DNA from: Lautropia mirabilis
GTDB lineage: Bacteria > Pseudomonadota > Gammaproteobacteria > Burkholderiales > Burkholderiaceae_E
Direction: 5' to 3'
NCBI RefSeq assembly: GCF_900637555.1
Contig: NZ_LR134378.1
Span: 1,250,001 to 1,314,000 of the forward strand
Length of the DNA: 64,000 bases
Program-made: the position numbers and the translations under genes
The notes under the pieces: model-generated
Told to the model about the DNA's origin: nothing
The model's input: the letters and a program-made list of their open reading frames with translations, nothing else
Database searches by the model: none
Part shown: one piece after another, positions 10,250 to 18,932 of the stretch
How the letters are laid out: every line of letters begins with the position of its first letter
How positions within the stretch are numbered: position 1 is the stretch's first letter

Positions 10250-11062
10250 TTAAATTCCCATAGAGGCCATTTCTATTGGCGACCTCCATCGGGATGCAGT
10301 CATGACAATGCACGATTCGGCTCGTCTGTTTGTTGCGATTGCCCTGATGAAGTCGATGATATCAAGTGCCTGGCTGAATATGTCTACGCCATTATTGAGT
10401 ATCGTCCCTGGCATGTAGATCAGTCGTGCGCTTCTTGTGCATGAGTTTATCTCATTGACTGCCCTAACAATTATGGATGTCACCTCTTCGTTCATCTCCC
10501 AGTTTGTGCTGATTTTTGATCCGTCGTAATCCCATATAAGGGATGCGATTTTACGGAGATTTTGTTCTCCGTGTGTATTGTCCCATTCGGACTTTTTTCG
10601 TAAGGTCTTCGTGTCGTGATGGTTCTGGTTTGGTGAGGTAATTGTTGGTGCAAATATTCTCACCCATGCCTGAAATGAAGCGTCTTGATTGGTTTCTGTG
10701 TTGTTGCTGTAGTAGTTGATGCGGTTTCTGCTTATGTCGAATAAGGCTGCGCTTACTCCTCCGTGCGGGTGGATGAATAACGCTGCTCTGGTTTTTGTAT
10801 GTTCATTATTGTCTCATCCTTCTAGGAATTTCGTCCCGTTTTTTAGTTGAATTATTTCTGTGGTGTGCGTGAAAGACTTGTTGAATGTGTCGCTGTCGTT
10901 GCGGGTTATGGCTTGAATTACTTGTTTTAGGCCTTGAGCCTCGATGAGGTTGTTGAAATGGCTTTTTTGTCCTGTAATGACGCTGGCTTCTGATGAAAAC
11001 GATGCGATGGGCGTGGAAAGCAAGGCGAACAGGGTGAATGCTTGGATTGTTTTGCGAAGCAT
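10250..11062 (-). pseudogene. Secreted protein gene interrupted by one in-frame TGA
   Basis: Reading from ATG 11062, an excellent ribosome binding site (AGAGGAGA) and a signal peptide (MLRKTIQAFTLFALLSTPIASFSSEA) lead into 82 residues that end ...TKFLEG at a TGA (10814-10816). The same frame then stays open for another 187 codons, to 10250. It starts DNNEHTKTRAALFIHPHGG and looks like ordinary protein. With one codon changed the product would be about 270 residues, exported to the periplasm. The TGA would be a tryptophan if the ancestral codon was TGG. The segment around the stop (EG-x-DNNEH...ALFIHPHGGVSAALFD) loosely recalls periplasmic lysozyme-inhibitor or immunity proteins, but I cannot assign a family. 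An in-frame GTG at 10663 is probably not a real start. The region is AT-rich, suggesting horizontal gain. Confidence 0.7.
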
Positions 11063-11221
11063 GTTAAGTCTCCTCTGATTGTTTCCGTATGATTCTATGC
11101 TGGAAATGTAATTATTGTATAATAACTTTCGATAAGTTGACTTTTTGATTGTGTTGTGAACGTATGTTTGTTAGGGTCAACGTGCTGATGGGGCGCACAC
11201 AGAATTCTGGATGCTTCCGTG

Positions 11222-11581
11222 TTACCAAACGTAAGGGTCAGACCCGGAGGAAGGCCATGCCGAACCGGCCGCAGGCGTGCGGGTGGCCCTCGGGCCCTCC
11301 GGATTTGCGTCAGAGGCTTCGGATGCCCCTCGGGCACCACCGATGCGATCCTGCCGCAATACCAGCGACACCCCCAGCAGGCTCAGCAATGCCATCAGGC
11401 GTTCGGCACTCATCCGGTGGGCGTTGCGCTCCAGGCTGGAGAAGGTCTGTTGGGTCACGCCCAGGCGACGGGCGGCTTCGGCCTGTGTCAGCCCGGCGGC
11501 CTTGCGAAAGCCCTGCAGCAGCATGGGGAGCTGTTCGGGAATCTGGACGCGGATGTCCTGAGGAAGGGGGCGATCAGGCAT
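11222..11581 (-). CDS. XRE-family HTH regulator, HipB-like antitoxin without a toxin
   Basis: The 119-residue protein carries a Cro/CI helix-turn-helix at about 28-75 (AGLTQAEAARRLGVTQQTFS). The rest of the core (SLERNAHRMSAERLMALLSLLGVSLVLR) is very like HipB antitoxins. The last 40 residues are low-complexity (G/A/S/P-rich) and may be a decayed or run-on tail. HipB normally precedes hipA on the same strand and represses the pair, but no kinase toxin follows; downstream lies the broken secreted gene. A palindrome covers its upstream region (11592-11645), consistent with autoregulation. Confidence 0.8.
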   Translation of the reverse strand: MPDRPLPQDIRVQIPEQLPMLLQGFRKAAGLTQAEAARRLGVTQQTFSSLERNAHRMSAERLMALLSLLGVSLVLRQDRIGGARGASEASDANPEGPRATRTPAAGSAWPSSGSDPYVW

Positions 11582-11591
11582 GTACAGGCCC

Positions 11592-11645
11592 TAGGCTGTA
11601 TTTTGACAATACATAGTATAGCCTGTATTTTCGTCATACAGCCTA
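11592..11645. promoter_or_regulatory. Inverted and direct repeats upstream of the HipB-like gene: probable operator
   Basis: TAGGCTGTAT (11592-11601) and ATACAGCCTA (11636-11645) are perfect inverted copies. A second direct copy (GCCTGTATTTT) lies inside, next to the AT-rich core ATACATAGTATA. This arrangement, 11-65 bp ahead of the HTH gene, is what an autoregulated HipB-type promoter looks like. Confidence 0.65.
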
Positions 11646-11665
11646 TGAACTGTATCGGTCAGCCC

Positions 11666-14600
11666 CTATCGCCCCGCACCTGCACGGCCCTCATCCCCCA
11701 CCCGCACCCGCGCCAGCAGTACCTGCAGCGGGTGGCGCAGCTGGCGGTGGGCCATGCGCTTGACCTGGCTGCGGCAGGAATAGCCGGTGGCCAGGGCCTC
11801 GCCGGCTGTCTCGGCGGGGCGGTCCACCTGGGCCTGCCACGATTGCGAGTAGATGAGGCGCGAGGTGGCCAGGTTGCGGGCCTCGTGGCCATAGGTGCCG
11901 GCCATGCCGCAGCAGCCGGTGGCCTGCACCTGCAGCGTCAGACCGAAGTGGCGGAACACCTTCACCCACTGGCCGTTGCTGTCGGGCTGGTTGGTCTTCT
12001 CGGTACAGTGGGCCAGCAGACGATAGGTCTCCGGGAAGCCGATGTTCTGGCGGGTATCACCGTTCGAGCTGGCGGCATCGGTGGCTGTCGTGGCGGAGGG
12101 GGACAGAACCTCCGCCAGCTTCCGTGCCGCCGGTCCTTCTGCCAGCGCCTGCAGCAGCCATTCCTGCGGCAGCAGTACCCGGGGCAGGTTCTGGATGCCC
12201 TCGATCTTGGCGTACTCCTGCCGGAACACCAGCGTCATGGCCGGGTCCAGCCCCACCAGCGGGATGTCGAACCGGGCCAGCGCCTGCAGGGCGCGGATGT
12301 GGCGACGTGCCACGCGCTCGAAGGCGGGCAGGAAGCCCTGCACCTGCAGCGGCTTTCCGTTGGCGTGCAGCGGTGCCAGCCAGACGCGCAGGCCCAGTCG
12401 TGCGGCCAGCTCGATGAAATCCGCCAGTTGTTCGGTCTCGAAATACCGGGTGAAACTGTCCTGCACCAGAATGACGCTGCGCGCACGCTCCTCGGCAGAG
12501 AGTGCAGCCAGTGCGGCCGGCGTGGCGGTGGCCACCTGCCATCGCTGCAGCACGGGCTGGAGTGCCATGCGGTTGATGAGCGGGCTGTCCACCATGCCCA
12601 CGTGCTTTTCCATCATGCGCTGCACCCAGCCGTTGCCCATGATGCCGTTGTAGAGCCACGGCACGTGGGCAAACCACGGCATGGAGAATTCCAGCGAGCC
12701 GATGAGGTAATGGCGCAGCGGGCGCAGGTAGCGCTGGTGGTAGAGCTGCAGGAAGCGCGCGCGGAAATCCGGCACGTTCACCTTGATGGGACATTGCCCG
12801 GCGCAGGCCTTGCAGGACAGGCAGCCGGCCATGGCCTCGTACACCTCGTGCGAGAAGTCCGGCGCCTGCTGCCGTGCGGCGCGGGTATTGCGCCAGCGCT
12901 GCCAGAAGCTGCGGAAGAACCCCGGTGGATTGCGCGACAGTTCCAGTACGTCCACACCAGCATTGCCCTGCAGGCGCAGCCATTCGCGCATCAGCGAGGC
13001 ACGACCCTTGGGCGAGTGCTGGCGCTCGCGGGTGGCTTTCCACGACGGGCACATGGCGTCGTCGGGATCATAGTTGTAGCAGGCGCCGTTGCCGTTGCAG
13101 TGCATGGCGGCGCCATAGCTCTGCCAGACGCGCTCGTCGATCTGCCGGTCGTGCTCGCCACGTGTGGGCACGCCATCGACCTTCATCAGCTGAGCCTGGC
13201 TCTGCCACGGTGTGGCAATCTTGCCCGGGTTGATCTGGTTGTGCGGGTCGAAGGCGGCCTTGAGCTTCTGCAGCGACGGATACAGCTCACCGAAATACGC
13301 CTCGGCATATTCCGAGCGCACGCCCTTGCCGTGCTCGCCCCACAGCAGGCCGCCGTAGCGCTGCGCAAGGGCTGCCACCGCATCGCTGATCGGGCGCACC
13401 AGTGCCGCGTACTTCGGGTCCTTCATGTCCAGCGCCGGGCGCACGTGCAGCACGCCGGCGTCCACGTGGCCGAACATGCCGTATTGCAGGCCGTGACTGT
13501 CCAGCAGTGCGCGGAACTCGGCAATGTATTCCGCCAGGTTCTCGGGCGGGACGGCCGTGTCTTCCACGAAGGGCTGCGGCCGGGCCTCGCCCTGCACGTT
13601 GCCCAGCAGACCCACCGCACGCTTGCGCATGGCATAGACGCGCTTGACGGCGTCCGAACCCACCGCCAGTGTGTGGCCCAGACGGCGCACGGTGGTGTCG
13701 GTCTGCAGGTGATTCACGAAGCGCTGAACGCGCGCGTCCACCTCGGCCGGGTCATCGCCGCTGAATTCCACCAGGTTGATGCCCAGTGTCTGCTCGCCTT
13801 CCCGCTCCGGAAAGTATTCCGACACACTGTTCCAGACGAAATCGTTCATGGCCAGCAGCAGCACCTTGGAATCCACCGTCTCGATGGACAGGGGCTTCTG
13901 TGCGATCAATGCCCGGGCGTCGCGCAGCGCATCCATGAAGGCGGCGTAGCGCACGTTCACCAGCACCGAATACTTCGGGATGGGCAGCACGTTGAGCCGT
14001 GCCTCCACCACGAAGCCCAGCGAGCCCTCGGCGCCGCACAGCACGCTGTTGAGGTCAAAGCGGCCGTCAGGACGACGCAGGTGCGCCAGGTCATAGCCGG
14101 TCAGGCAGCGGTTGAGCTTCGGAAACTTCGCGCGGATGAGATCGGCCTGCTCGTCGGCAATGCGGCGGGCCGTGCGGTGCACCTTGCCGATGCGCCCGGA
14201 CTGCGCACAGAGTGCTTCCAGTCCTGCATCGTCCACCGGCTGGCTGACGAAGCGCTCGCCGCCCAGCAGCACGTAGTCCAGCGCCAGCACGTGGTCGCGC
14301 GTCTTGCCGTAGGTGCAGCTTCCCTGGCCACTGGCGTCGGTGTTGATCATGCCGCCCAGCGTCGCCCGGTTGGAGGTGGACAGCTCGGGGGCGAAGAAGA
14401 GGCCGTGAGGGCGGAGCGCGGCGTTGAGCTGGTCCTTCACCACGCCGGCCTGCGCCCGCACCCAGCCTTCCTCGGCGTTGATCTCCAGGATGCGGTTCAT
14501 GTGCCGCGACAGGTCCATCACCAGCCCGTGAGTGAGTGACTGGCCGTTGGTGCCGGTGCCGCCGCCGCGCGGTGCCAGCGCCACCGCCTGGTAGGCAGGC

Positions 14601-14824
14601 TGACCCAGCAGCGTGGCCACGCGCTGCACGTCCTCGGCGTCTTTCGGGAAGACGGCGGCCTGCGGTGCCAGCTGGTAGAGCGAGTTGTCGGTGGCGAACA
14701 GCGTGCGGGTGGCGTAGTCGTCCTGGATCTCGCCGGCAAAGCCGCTGGCGCGCAGGTCCGCCAGAAACTGTTGATAGAGGGCGGGCAGCTCGTCGGCGGG
14801 GCGGGGCAGGGCGGCGATGGACAT
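11666..14824 (-). CDS. ydiJ: YdiJ-type FAD-linked oxidase with C-terminal Fe-S domain
   Basis: This is a large fused flavin dehydrogenase. An FAD-binding (FAD_binding_4-like) N-terminal half contains APRGGGTGTNGQ and GMINTDASGQGS. A FAD-linked oxidase C domain follows, then a 4Fe-4S motif CxxCxxCxxxCP (CLSCKACAGQCPI) at about residue 665, and a heterodisulfide-reductase-like CCG block (GCCGMAG) at about 970. E. coli YdiJ, of the same size, has been described as a D-2-hydroxyglutarate dehydrogenase, so a D-2-hydroxy-acid substrate is likely. The start at 14824 (MSIAALPRPADELP) gives 1052 residues; the frame is open further upstream, but that part is not family-like. It is the only gene in its transcript. 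Confidence 0.92.
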   Translation of the reverse strand: MSIAALPRPADELPALYQQFLADLRASGFAGEIQDDYATRTLFATDNSLYQLAPQAAVFPKDAEDVQRVATLLGQPAYQAVALAPRGGGTGTNGQSLTHGLVMDLSRHMNRILEINAEEGWVRAQAGVVKDQLNAALRPHGLFFAPELSTSNRATLGGMINTDASGQGSCTYGKTRDHVLALDYVLLGGERFVSQPVDDAGLEALCAQSGRIGKVHRTARRIADEQADLIRAKFPKLNRCLTGYDLAHLRRPDGRFDLNSVLCGAEGSLGFVVEARLNVLPIPKYSVLVNVRYAAFMDALRDARALIAQKPLSIETVDSKVLLLAMNDFVWNSVSEYFPEREGEQTLGINLVEFSGDDPAEVDARVQRFVNHLQTDTTVRRLGHTLAVGSDAVKRVYAMRKRAVGLLGNVQGEARPQPFVEDTAVPPENLAEYIAEFRALLDSHGLQYGMFGHVDAGVLHVRPALDMKDPKYAALVRPISDAVAALAQRYGGLLWGEHGKGVRSEYAEAYFGELYPSLQKLKAAFDPHNQINPGKIATPWQSQAQLMKVDGVPTRGEHDRQIDERVWQSYGAAMHCNGNGACYNYDPDDAMCPSWKATRERQHSPKGRASLMREWLRLQGNAGVDVLELSRNPPGFFRSFWQRWRNTRAARQQAPDFSHEVYEAMAGCLSCKACAGQCPIKVNVPDFRARFLQLYHQRYLRPLRHYLIGSLEFSMPWFAHVPWLYNGIMGNGWVQRMMEKHVGMVDSPLINRMALQPVLQRWQVATATPAALAALSAEERARSVILVQDSFTRYFETEQLADFIELAARLGLRVWLAPLHANGKPLQVQGFLPAFERVARRHIRALQALARFDIPLVGLDPAMTLVFRQEYAKIEGIQNLPRVLLPQEWLLQALAEGPAARKLAEVLSPSATTATDAASSNGDTRQNIGFPETYRLLAHCTEKTNQPDSNGQWVKVFRHFGLTLQVQATGCCGMAGTYGHEARNLATSRLIYSQSWQAQVDRPAETAGEALATGYSCRSQVKRMAHRQLRHPLQVLLARVRVGDEGRAGAGR

Positions 14825-15019
14825 GGAACGGGCGGGCAGATGGACCGGCGCCGGCGCGGGAGTGGCCGGGACAGCCCGAAAGTATCCGCACGAGTGCCCC
14901 GGTTGACAAGCGTGAGCCGGCCGTCGGGCTGGAAGGCAAAGGCGGAAAGGAAAAGGCAGAAAGGAAAAGGTGGAGCCGGCAAGACACGCAGCGCCCGTTT
15001 CCTGCTTCTTGAGCGGGCC

Positions 15020-15706
15020 ATGGCCGCACTGGATACGCCGCAGGTTGAAACCGGCATGGGCGCAGGAGCCCATCAGGGCGTCGCATTTGCCGGAACCGTG
15101 CCCCTGTTGCGCATCGAAGGACTTTCGCTGCGCACGCCGGATGGTCGCCCGCTGCTGCAGGACGTGCAGCTGGAGGCAAGTGCAGGGGAGTGGGTGTTGC
15201 TCGACGGAGAGAGCGGTATTGGCAAGTCCACCCTGCTGCGTACCGTGGCCGGGTTGTGGCCCTGGTACGAAGGGAACTTTCGTCTGGACACGGCCCGGGT
15301 GCTGTTCGTGCCGCAGCGGCCCTATCTGCCGCAGGATTCACTGCGGGCCGTGCTCTGCTATCCGCAGTGGGGGCATGGGGATGACGACCGGCTGAAGGCG
15401 GCATTGGCCCAGGTGGGGCTGGCACGCCTGCAGGACAGCCTGGACCAGGTGCAGAACTGGGGGCGAGTGCTGTCGGGCGGCGAGCAGCAGCGCATCAGTC
15501 TGGCGCGGGTGCTGCTGGTGCGGCCGCAGGCGCTCTTTCTGGACGAGGCCACCGGGCAGCTGGATCCGCAGTCCGCAGCCGCCATGGTTCGGCTGCTTCA
15601 GCAGGCGCTGCCCGGGGCATTGTGTGTGGCCATCAGCCATCAGCCGGAAGTGAAGGCGCTGTTCACGCGCCGGGCTGTGCTGGCGGCTGCCGCCGATGCG
15701 CCGTAG
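15020..15706 (+). CDS. Stand-alone ABC ATPase domain, probably remnant of a YddA/SbmA-type exporter
   Basis: The 228-residue frame is one nucleotide-binding domain. It has Walker A GESGIGKST, a Q-loop region FVPQRPYLP, the signature LSGGEQQR, Walker B ALFLDEAT and the switch histidine SHQ. The sequence GIGKSTLLRTVAGLWPWYEG resembles ABC proteins in which a membrane domain is fused ahead of the ATPase (ABCD/YddA type), but no membrane segments precede it. The first 35 residues look like the linker of such a fusion. It has no clear ribosome binding site, and the region just upstream is purine-rich non-coding DNA next to the ydiJ start. I infer a 5'-truncated gene. It overlaps nadB tail to tail by 44 bp. 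Confidence 0.65.
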   Translation: MAALDTPQVETGMGAGAHQGVAFAGTVPLLRIEGLSLRTPDGRPLLQDVQLEASAGEWVLLDGESGIGKSTLLRTVAGLWPWYEGNFRLDTARVLFVPQRPYLPQDSLRAVLCYPQWGHGDDDRLKAALAQVGLARLQDSLDQVQNWGRVLSGGEQQRISLARVLLVRPQALFLDEATGQLDPQSAAAMVRLLQQALPGALCVAISHQPEVKALFTRRAVLAAAADAP

Positions 15707-17393
15707 AGGCTGTCGGCGGCGGGGCGGCAGCCAGGTCCACGTTGCAGTGCGCGCCGATGCTGGTCGGGCACTGTCGGGCGCTGGCCTCGATGATCCGCGC
15801 GCAGGTGAGCAGGTTGAGATCCTCGTGCCCGGACACGCTGACGGGGGGCTGGATGCGTGCCTGCCAGGCGGTCAGCACGGCATGGGCATGGGCCAGGCCC
15901 GGCGTGCTGCGCAGGATGCCCAGGTTCCGGCTCACCAGCGCCTGCAGGCCGCGACGGTCGAAAGGCGGCAGGACGGTACCGGATTCGTCGGCAACCCTGC
16001 TGGCGGGTAAGCACTGCGCGAAGGGGGCGGATCCATCCCGGTCGGCTGCTGTCGCGGTTGTTCCGCTGGGCTCGGAGGAAGCGTCCAGCGCCATGTCGTG
16101 CTTCGAGACCATCGTCATGGCCCGGATCATCGGATGGTGCCAGCGGGCGCCGTCCGCAATGGCCCGGGCGGCGTTGCGGCCCATCACCACGCACTCCAGC
16201 AGCGAGTTGCTGGCCAGCCGGTTGGCGCCATGCAGGCCGGTGCAGGCGGCTTCGCCCAGGCAGAAGAGGCTCTCCACCTGGGTGTGCCCGGCCGTGTCGC
16301 AGACGATGCCGCCGCAGGTGTAGTGCTGCACCGGGCCGACCGGAATCGGGCTGCGCGTGATGTCGATGCCGTGCGCCAGGCAATGTGCATGGATCGTGGG
16401 GAAGTGCTCCAGGATGAAGCTGCGCGGCCGATGGCTGATGTCCAGCCAGACGTGGGGGAGCGACTGCCTGCCGATCTCGGCGGCAATGGCGCGGGCCACG
16501 ATGTCGCGGGGTGCCAGTTCGGCACGCTCGTCGTAGCGGGGCATGAAGCGCTCGCCGGCTTCATTGCGCAGTATGCCCCCCTCGCCGCGCACGGCCTCGG
16601 AGATCAGGAAGATCGGTTCCTGCCCGTCGGTATTGGACAGGCCGGCACCGATGTCCGTCAGGAAGCGGGAAGGTCCGGCATGCCCGGCGAAGCCGGTGGG
16701 GTGGAACTGCATGAAGGCCATGTTGGCAGCCGCGCAGCCGGCCCGGAAGGCCATGGCAATGCCGTCGCCGGTGCAGGCGGTCGGGGTGGTGGTGCGTGCA
16801 TAGACCTGGCCGCAACCGCCGCTGGCCAGCACGACAGACGTGGCCAGCATCGGTTGCAGCTGCCCCTGGTGCAGCACGCGCACGCCCACGCAGCGATCCT
16901 CGTCGTCCTGCAGCAGGTCCACGGCCATGGTCTGTTCCAGCTGTCGGATGTTGGGGCGGCTGGCCACGGCGCGGTAGAGCGCCTGCATGATCGAGAGCCC
17001 GGTGTGGTCGGCCACGTGGGCGATGCGGCTGGCGCCATGCCCGCCTTCGCGCGTCAGGTGCAGGCTGCCGTTGTCCGCGCGGCTGAAGGGCACGCCCGTG
17101 GCGATCAGCCATTCGATGGCGGCCCGTCCCTGCGAGAGGATGGCGCGTACCGCGGCCTCGTCGCACAGCCCGGCACCGGCCACCAGCGTGTCGGCCACGT
17201 GGTCATCCAGTCGGTCAAGCCGGTCCAGCACGGCGGCGATGCCGCCCTGGGCACGACTGCTGGCGTTGTCATCCAGCCGGTACTTGCACAGCAGCGCGAT
17301 GCGCAGGCTCTCCGGCAGCGAGAGCGCCAGTGTCAGCGCTGCCAGCCCGTTGCCCACGATGATCACGTCGTGGTCGGCATTCCGTGGTTTCAT
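15663..17393 (-). CDS. nadB: L-aspartate oxidase
   Basis: NadB oxidises L-aspartate to iminoaspartate with FAD, the first step of NAD synthesis. The protein has the N-terminal FAD motif [11 protein letters not shown], the active-site stretch [22 protein letters not shown], and [15 protein letters not shown]. At 576 residues it is longer than the usual ~530-540. The excess is mostly an insert after the FAD domain (about 410-450, with ...[12 protein letters not shown]...) and the C-terminus. Its ATG overlaps the nadA stop by 4 bp, so the two are coupled. The last 44 bp overlap the opposite-strand ABC ATPase. Confidence 0.96.
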   Translation of the reverse strand: MKPRNADHDVIIVGNGLAALTLALSLPESLRIALLCKYRLDDNASSRAQGGIAAVLDRLDRLDDHVADTLVAGAGLCDEAAVRAILSQGRAAIEWLIATGVPFSRADNGSLHLTREGGHGASRIAHVADHTGLSIMQALYRAVASRPNIRQLEQTMAVDLLQDDEDRCVGVRVLHQGQLQPMLATSVVLASGGCGQVYARTTTPTACTGDGIAMAFRAGCAAANMAFMQFHPTGFAGHAGPSRFLTDIGAGLSNTDGQEPIFLISEAVRGEGGILRNEAGERFMPRYDERAELAPRDIVARAIAAEIGRQSLPHVWLDISHRPRSFILEHFPTIHAHCLAHGIDITRSPIPVGPVQHYTCGGIVCDTAGHTQVESLFCLGEAACTGLHGANRLASNSLLECVVMGRNAARAIADGARWHHPMIRAMTMVSKHDMALDASSEPSGTTATAADRDGSAPFAQCLPASRVADESGTVLPPFDRRGLQALVSRNLGILRSTPGLAHAHAVLTAWQARIQPPVSVSGHEDLNLLTCARIIEASARQCPTSIGAHCNVDLAAAPPPTASTAHRRQPPAQPGA

Positions 17394-18511
17394 GCTGGTC
17401 CCATCCCGTTGAAGACATTGGCGGCTTGCTGGCGCTTGAGCTGTTCGGCAAAGTTCAGCATGCGTTCCAGCGGCTTGCGGGCGGCCTGGCCCAGTTCGCT
17501 GTCCAGCAGGATCTCGTTGTGGCCATGGCGCAGCGCCTCGTGGATGCCCACCAGGCCGTTCATGGCCATCCAGGGGCAGAAGGCGCAGCTCTTGCAGGTG
17601 CCGCCGTTACCGGCCGTGGGGGCCGCCAGGAAGGTCTTGTGAGGCGCCTGCTTGCGCATCTCGTGCTGGATGCCCTGGTCGGTGGCCACGATGAAGGTCT
17701 GTTCGGGGCGCTCCACCGCGGCCTTGAGCAGCTTGCTGGTGGAACCCACCACATCGGCCATCTCCACCACGCTGGCCGGTGACTCCGGATGCACCAGCAC
17801 GATGGCATCCGGGTGTTCGGCCTTCAGCGCCAGCAGCTCCTCGGCCTTGAACTCGTCGTGCACGATGCACGAACCCTGCCACAGCAGCATGTCGGCGCCG
17901 GTCTGGCGACGGATGTAGTCGCCCAGGTGCCGGTCGGGTCCCCAGATGAGCTTTTCTCCCTGCGCCTTGAGGTGGGTGACGATCTCCAGCGCCACCGACG
18001 AGGTGACGACCCAGTCGGCACGCGCCTTCACGGCGGCGCTGGTGTTGGCATACACCACCACCGTCCGGTCCGGATGCTGGTCGCAGAAAGCCGAGAACTC
18101 GTCCTCGGGGCAGCCCAGGTCCAGCGAGCATTCCGCTTCCAGGTCCGGCATCAGCACCGTCTTGTCCGGGCAGAGGATCTTGGCGCTTTCGCCCATGAAG
18201 CGCACGCCGGCCACCACCAGCATCCGCGCCGGATGGGAGGCACCGAAGCGGGCCATCTCCAGCGAGTCACCCACGCAGCCGCCGGTTTCCAGGGCCAGAT
18301 CCTGGATGTCGGGATCCACGTAGTAGTGGGCCACCAGCACGGCATTGCGTTCGTGCAGCAGGGCCGCAATGCGTTCTTTCAACGCCCTGGCCTCATCGGG
18401 GCCCAGGGCATCGGGCACCTTGGCCCAGGCCTGCCGGATGCTGCAGGCCGTGGTGGGGGCCTTCGCGTCGGGCAGGTCATAGTCGAAAACCCTGTGCAGG
18501 ACTTCCATCAT
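17390..18511 (-). CDS. nadA: Quinolinate synthase
   Basis: NadA condenses iminoaspartate (from NadB) with dihydroxyacetone phosphate to give quinolinate. The 373-residue protein has [11 protein letters not shown], the family motif [15 protein letters not shown], and cysteine ligands for its 4Fe-4S cluster in [17 protein letters not shown] and the C-terminal [10 protein letters not shown]. Two ATGs stand together at the start, after a strong GAGGAGGAT. It is the first gene of nadA-nadB, divergent from nrtR-nadC, and a 21-bp palindrome lies about 105 bp upstream. Confidence 0.97.
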   Translation of the reverse strand: MMEVLHRVFDYDLPDAKAPTTACSIRQAWAKVPDALGPDEARALKERIAALLHERNAVLVAHYYVDPDIQDLALETGGCVGDSLEMARFGASHPARMLVVAGVRFMGESAKILCPDKTVLMPDLEAECSLDLGCPEDEFSAFCDQHPDRTVVVYANTSAAVKARADWVVTSSVALEIVTHLKAQGEKLIWGPDRHLGDYIRRQTGADMLLWQGSCIVHDEFKAEELLALKAEHPDAIVLVHPESPASVVEMADVVGSTSKLLKAAVERPEQTFIVATDQGIQHEMRKQAPHKTFLAAPTAGNGGTCKSCAFCPWMAMNGLVGIHEALRHGHNEILLDSELGQAARKPLERMLNFAEQLKRQQAANVFNGMGPA

Positions 18512-18613
18512 CGTCGGGATCCTCCTCGGTGGGGGCGGGGTTACGGGCTGTGCGGGACAGCAGGGCGGTTGAGGGTTGGTGGTGGGGGGCGGGAATGTCT
18601 GCAGGATGTCACT

Positions 18614-18634
18614 TTATGCTCAGTTTGAGCATAA
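18614..18634. promoter_or_regulatory. NrtR-type operator, nadA side
   Basis: A perfect 21-bp palindrome: TTATGCTCA, a GTT spacer, then TGAGCATAA. It is 103 bp upstream of the nadA start. The identical 21-bp site recurs 217 bp away in front of nrtR. A NAD-synthesis regulator is encoded next door, so this is very probably its binding site. Confidence 0.85.
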
Positions 18635-18830
18635 TTGGTCGGAACTCAGGAATCGACCGGAATTCATGCCGTGTCCGGACAGGTCACAACGGGGGAAGTG
18701 ATGGTGCGATGCGCGCCGGACCTTCCGTTCCGGGGGCTTCATGCCGTGCTCCGCACACCAGACTCCTTGCATCGGAACCGGCGTGCAGGAAGGCATGGAC
18801 TCGGGAACCTTCGGATCTGCGTCGTCACGC

Positions 18831-18851
18831 TTATGCTCAGTTTGAGCATAA
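18831..18851. promoter_or_regulatory. NrtR-type operator, nrtR side
   Basis: A second exact copy of the palindrome TTATGCTCA-GTT-TGAGCATAA, 82 bp ahead of the nrtR start. It suggests autoregulation and, with nadC 48 bp behind nrtR, control of the whole second half of the pathway. Confidence 0.85.
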
Positions 18852-18932
18852 TAGGGGCGTGTCATTGTTCCTGTCAAACGATCACCCTTCCGGGCAGGTA
18901 GAATTTTCGTAACCCTCTCGGATTTCTGCTGG

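Larger units (their letters stand above)
18512..18932. other. Divergent nadA / nrtR control region
   Basis: This 421-bp non-coding stretch separates leftward nadAB from rightward nrtR-nadC. Apart from two identical palindromes (listed separately), I see no gene. Open frames across it are antisense or lack ribosome binding sites. It should hold both promoters. Confidence 0.7.

Noticed and set aside
10250-10663. A separate 137-codon gene starting at GTG 10663
   Set aside because: The same frame continues upstream without a stop for 50 more codons to the TGA at 10814. The GTG is better explained as an internal codon of the interrupted gene.
10814-10816. Selenocysteine at the in-frame TGA
   Set aside because: No bacterial SECIS-like hairpin is evident just downstream, and the flanking residues are not those of a known selenoprotein. 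A nonsense mutation is simpler.
11219-14539. A 1106-codon plus-strand open frame opposite ydiJ
   Set aside because: Shadow of the ydiJ gene, with the same low-information composition and no ribosome binding site or domain.
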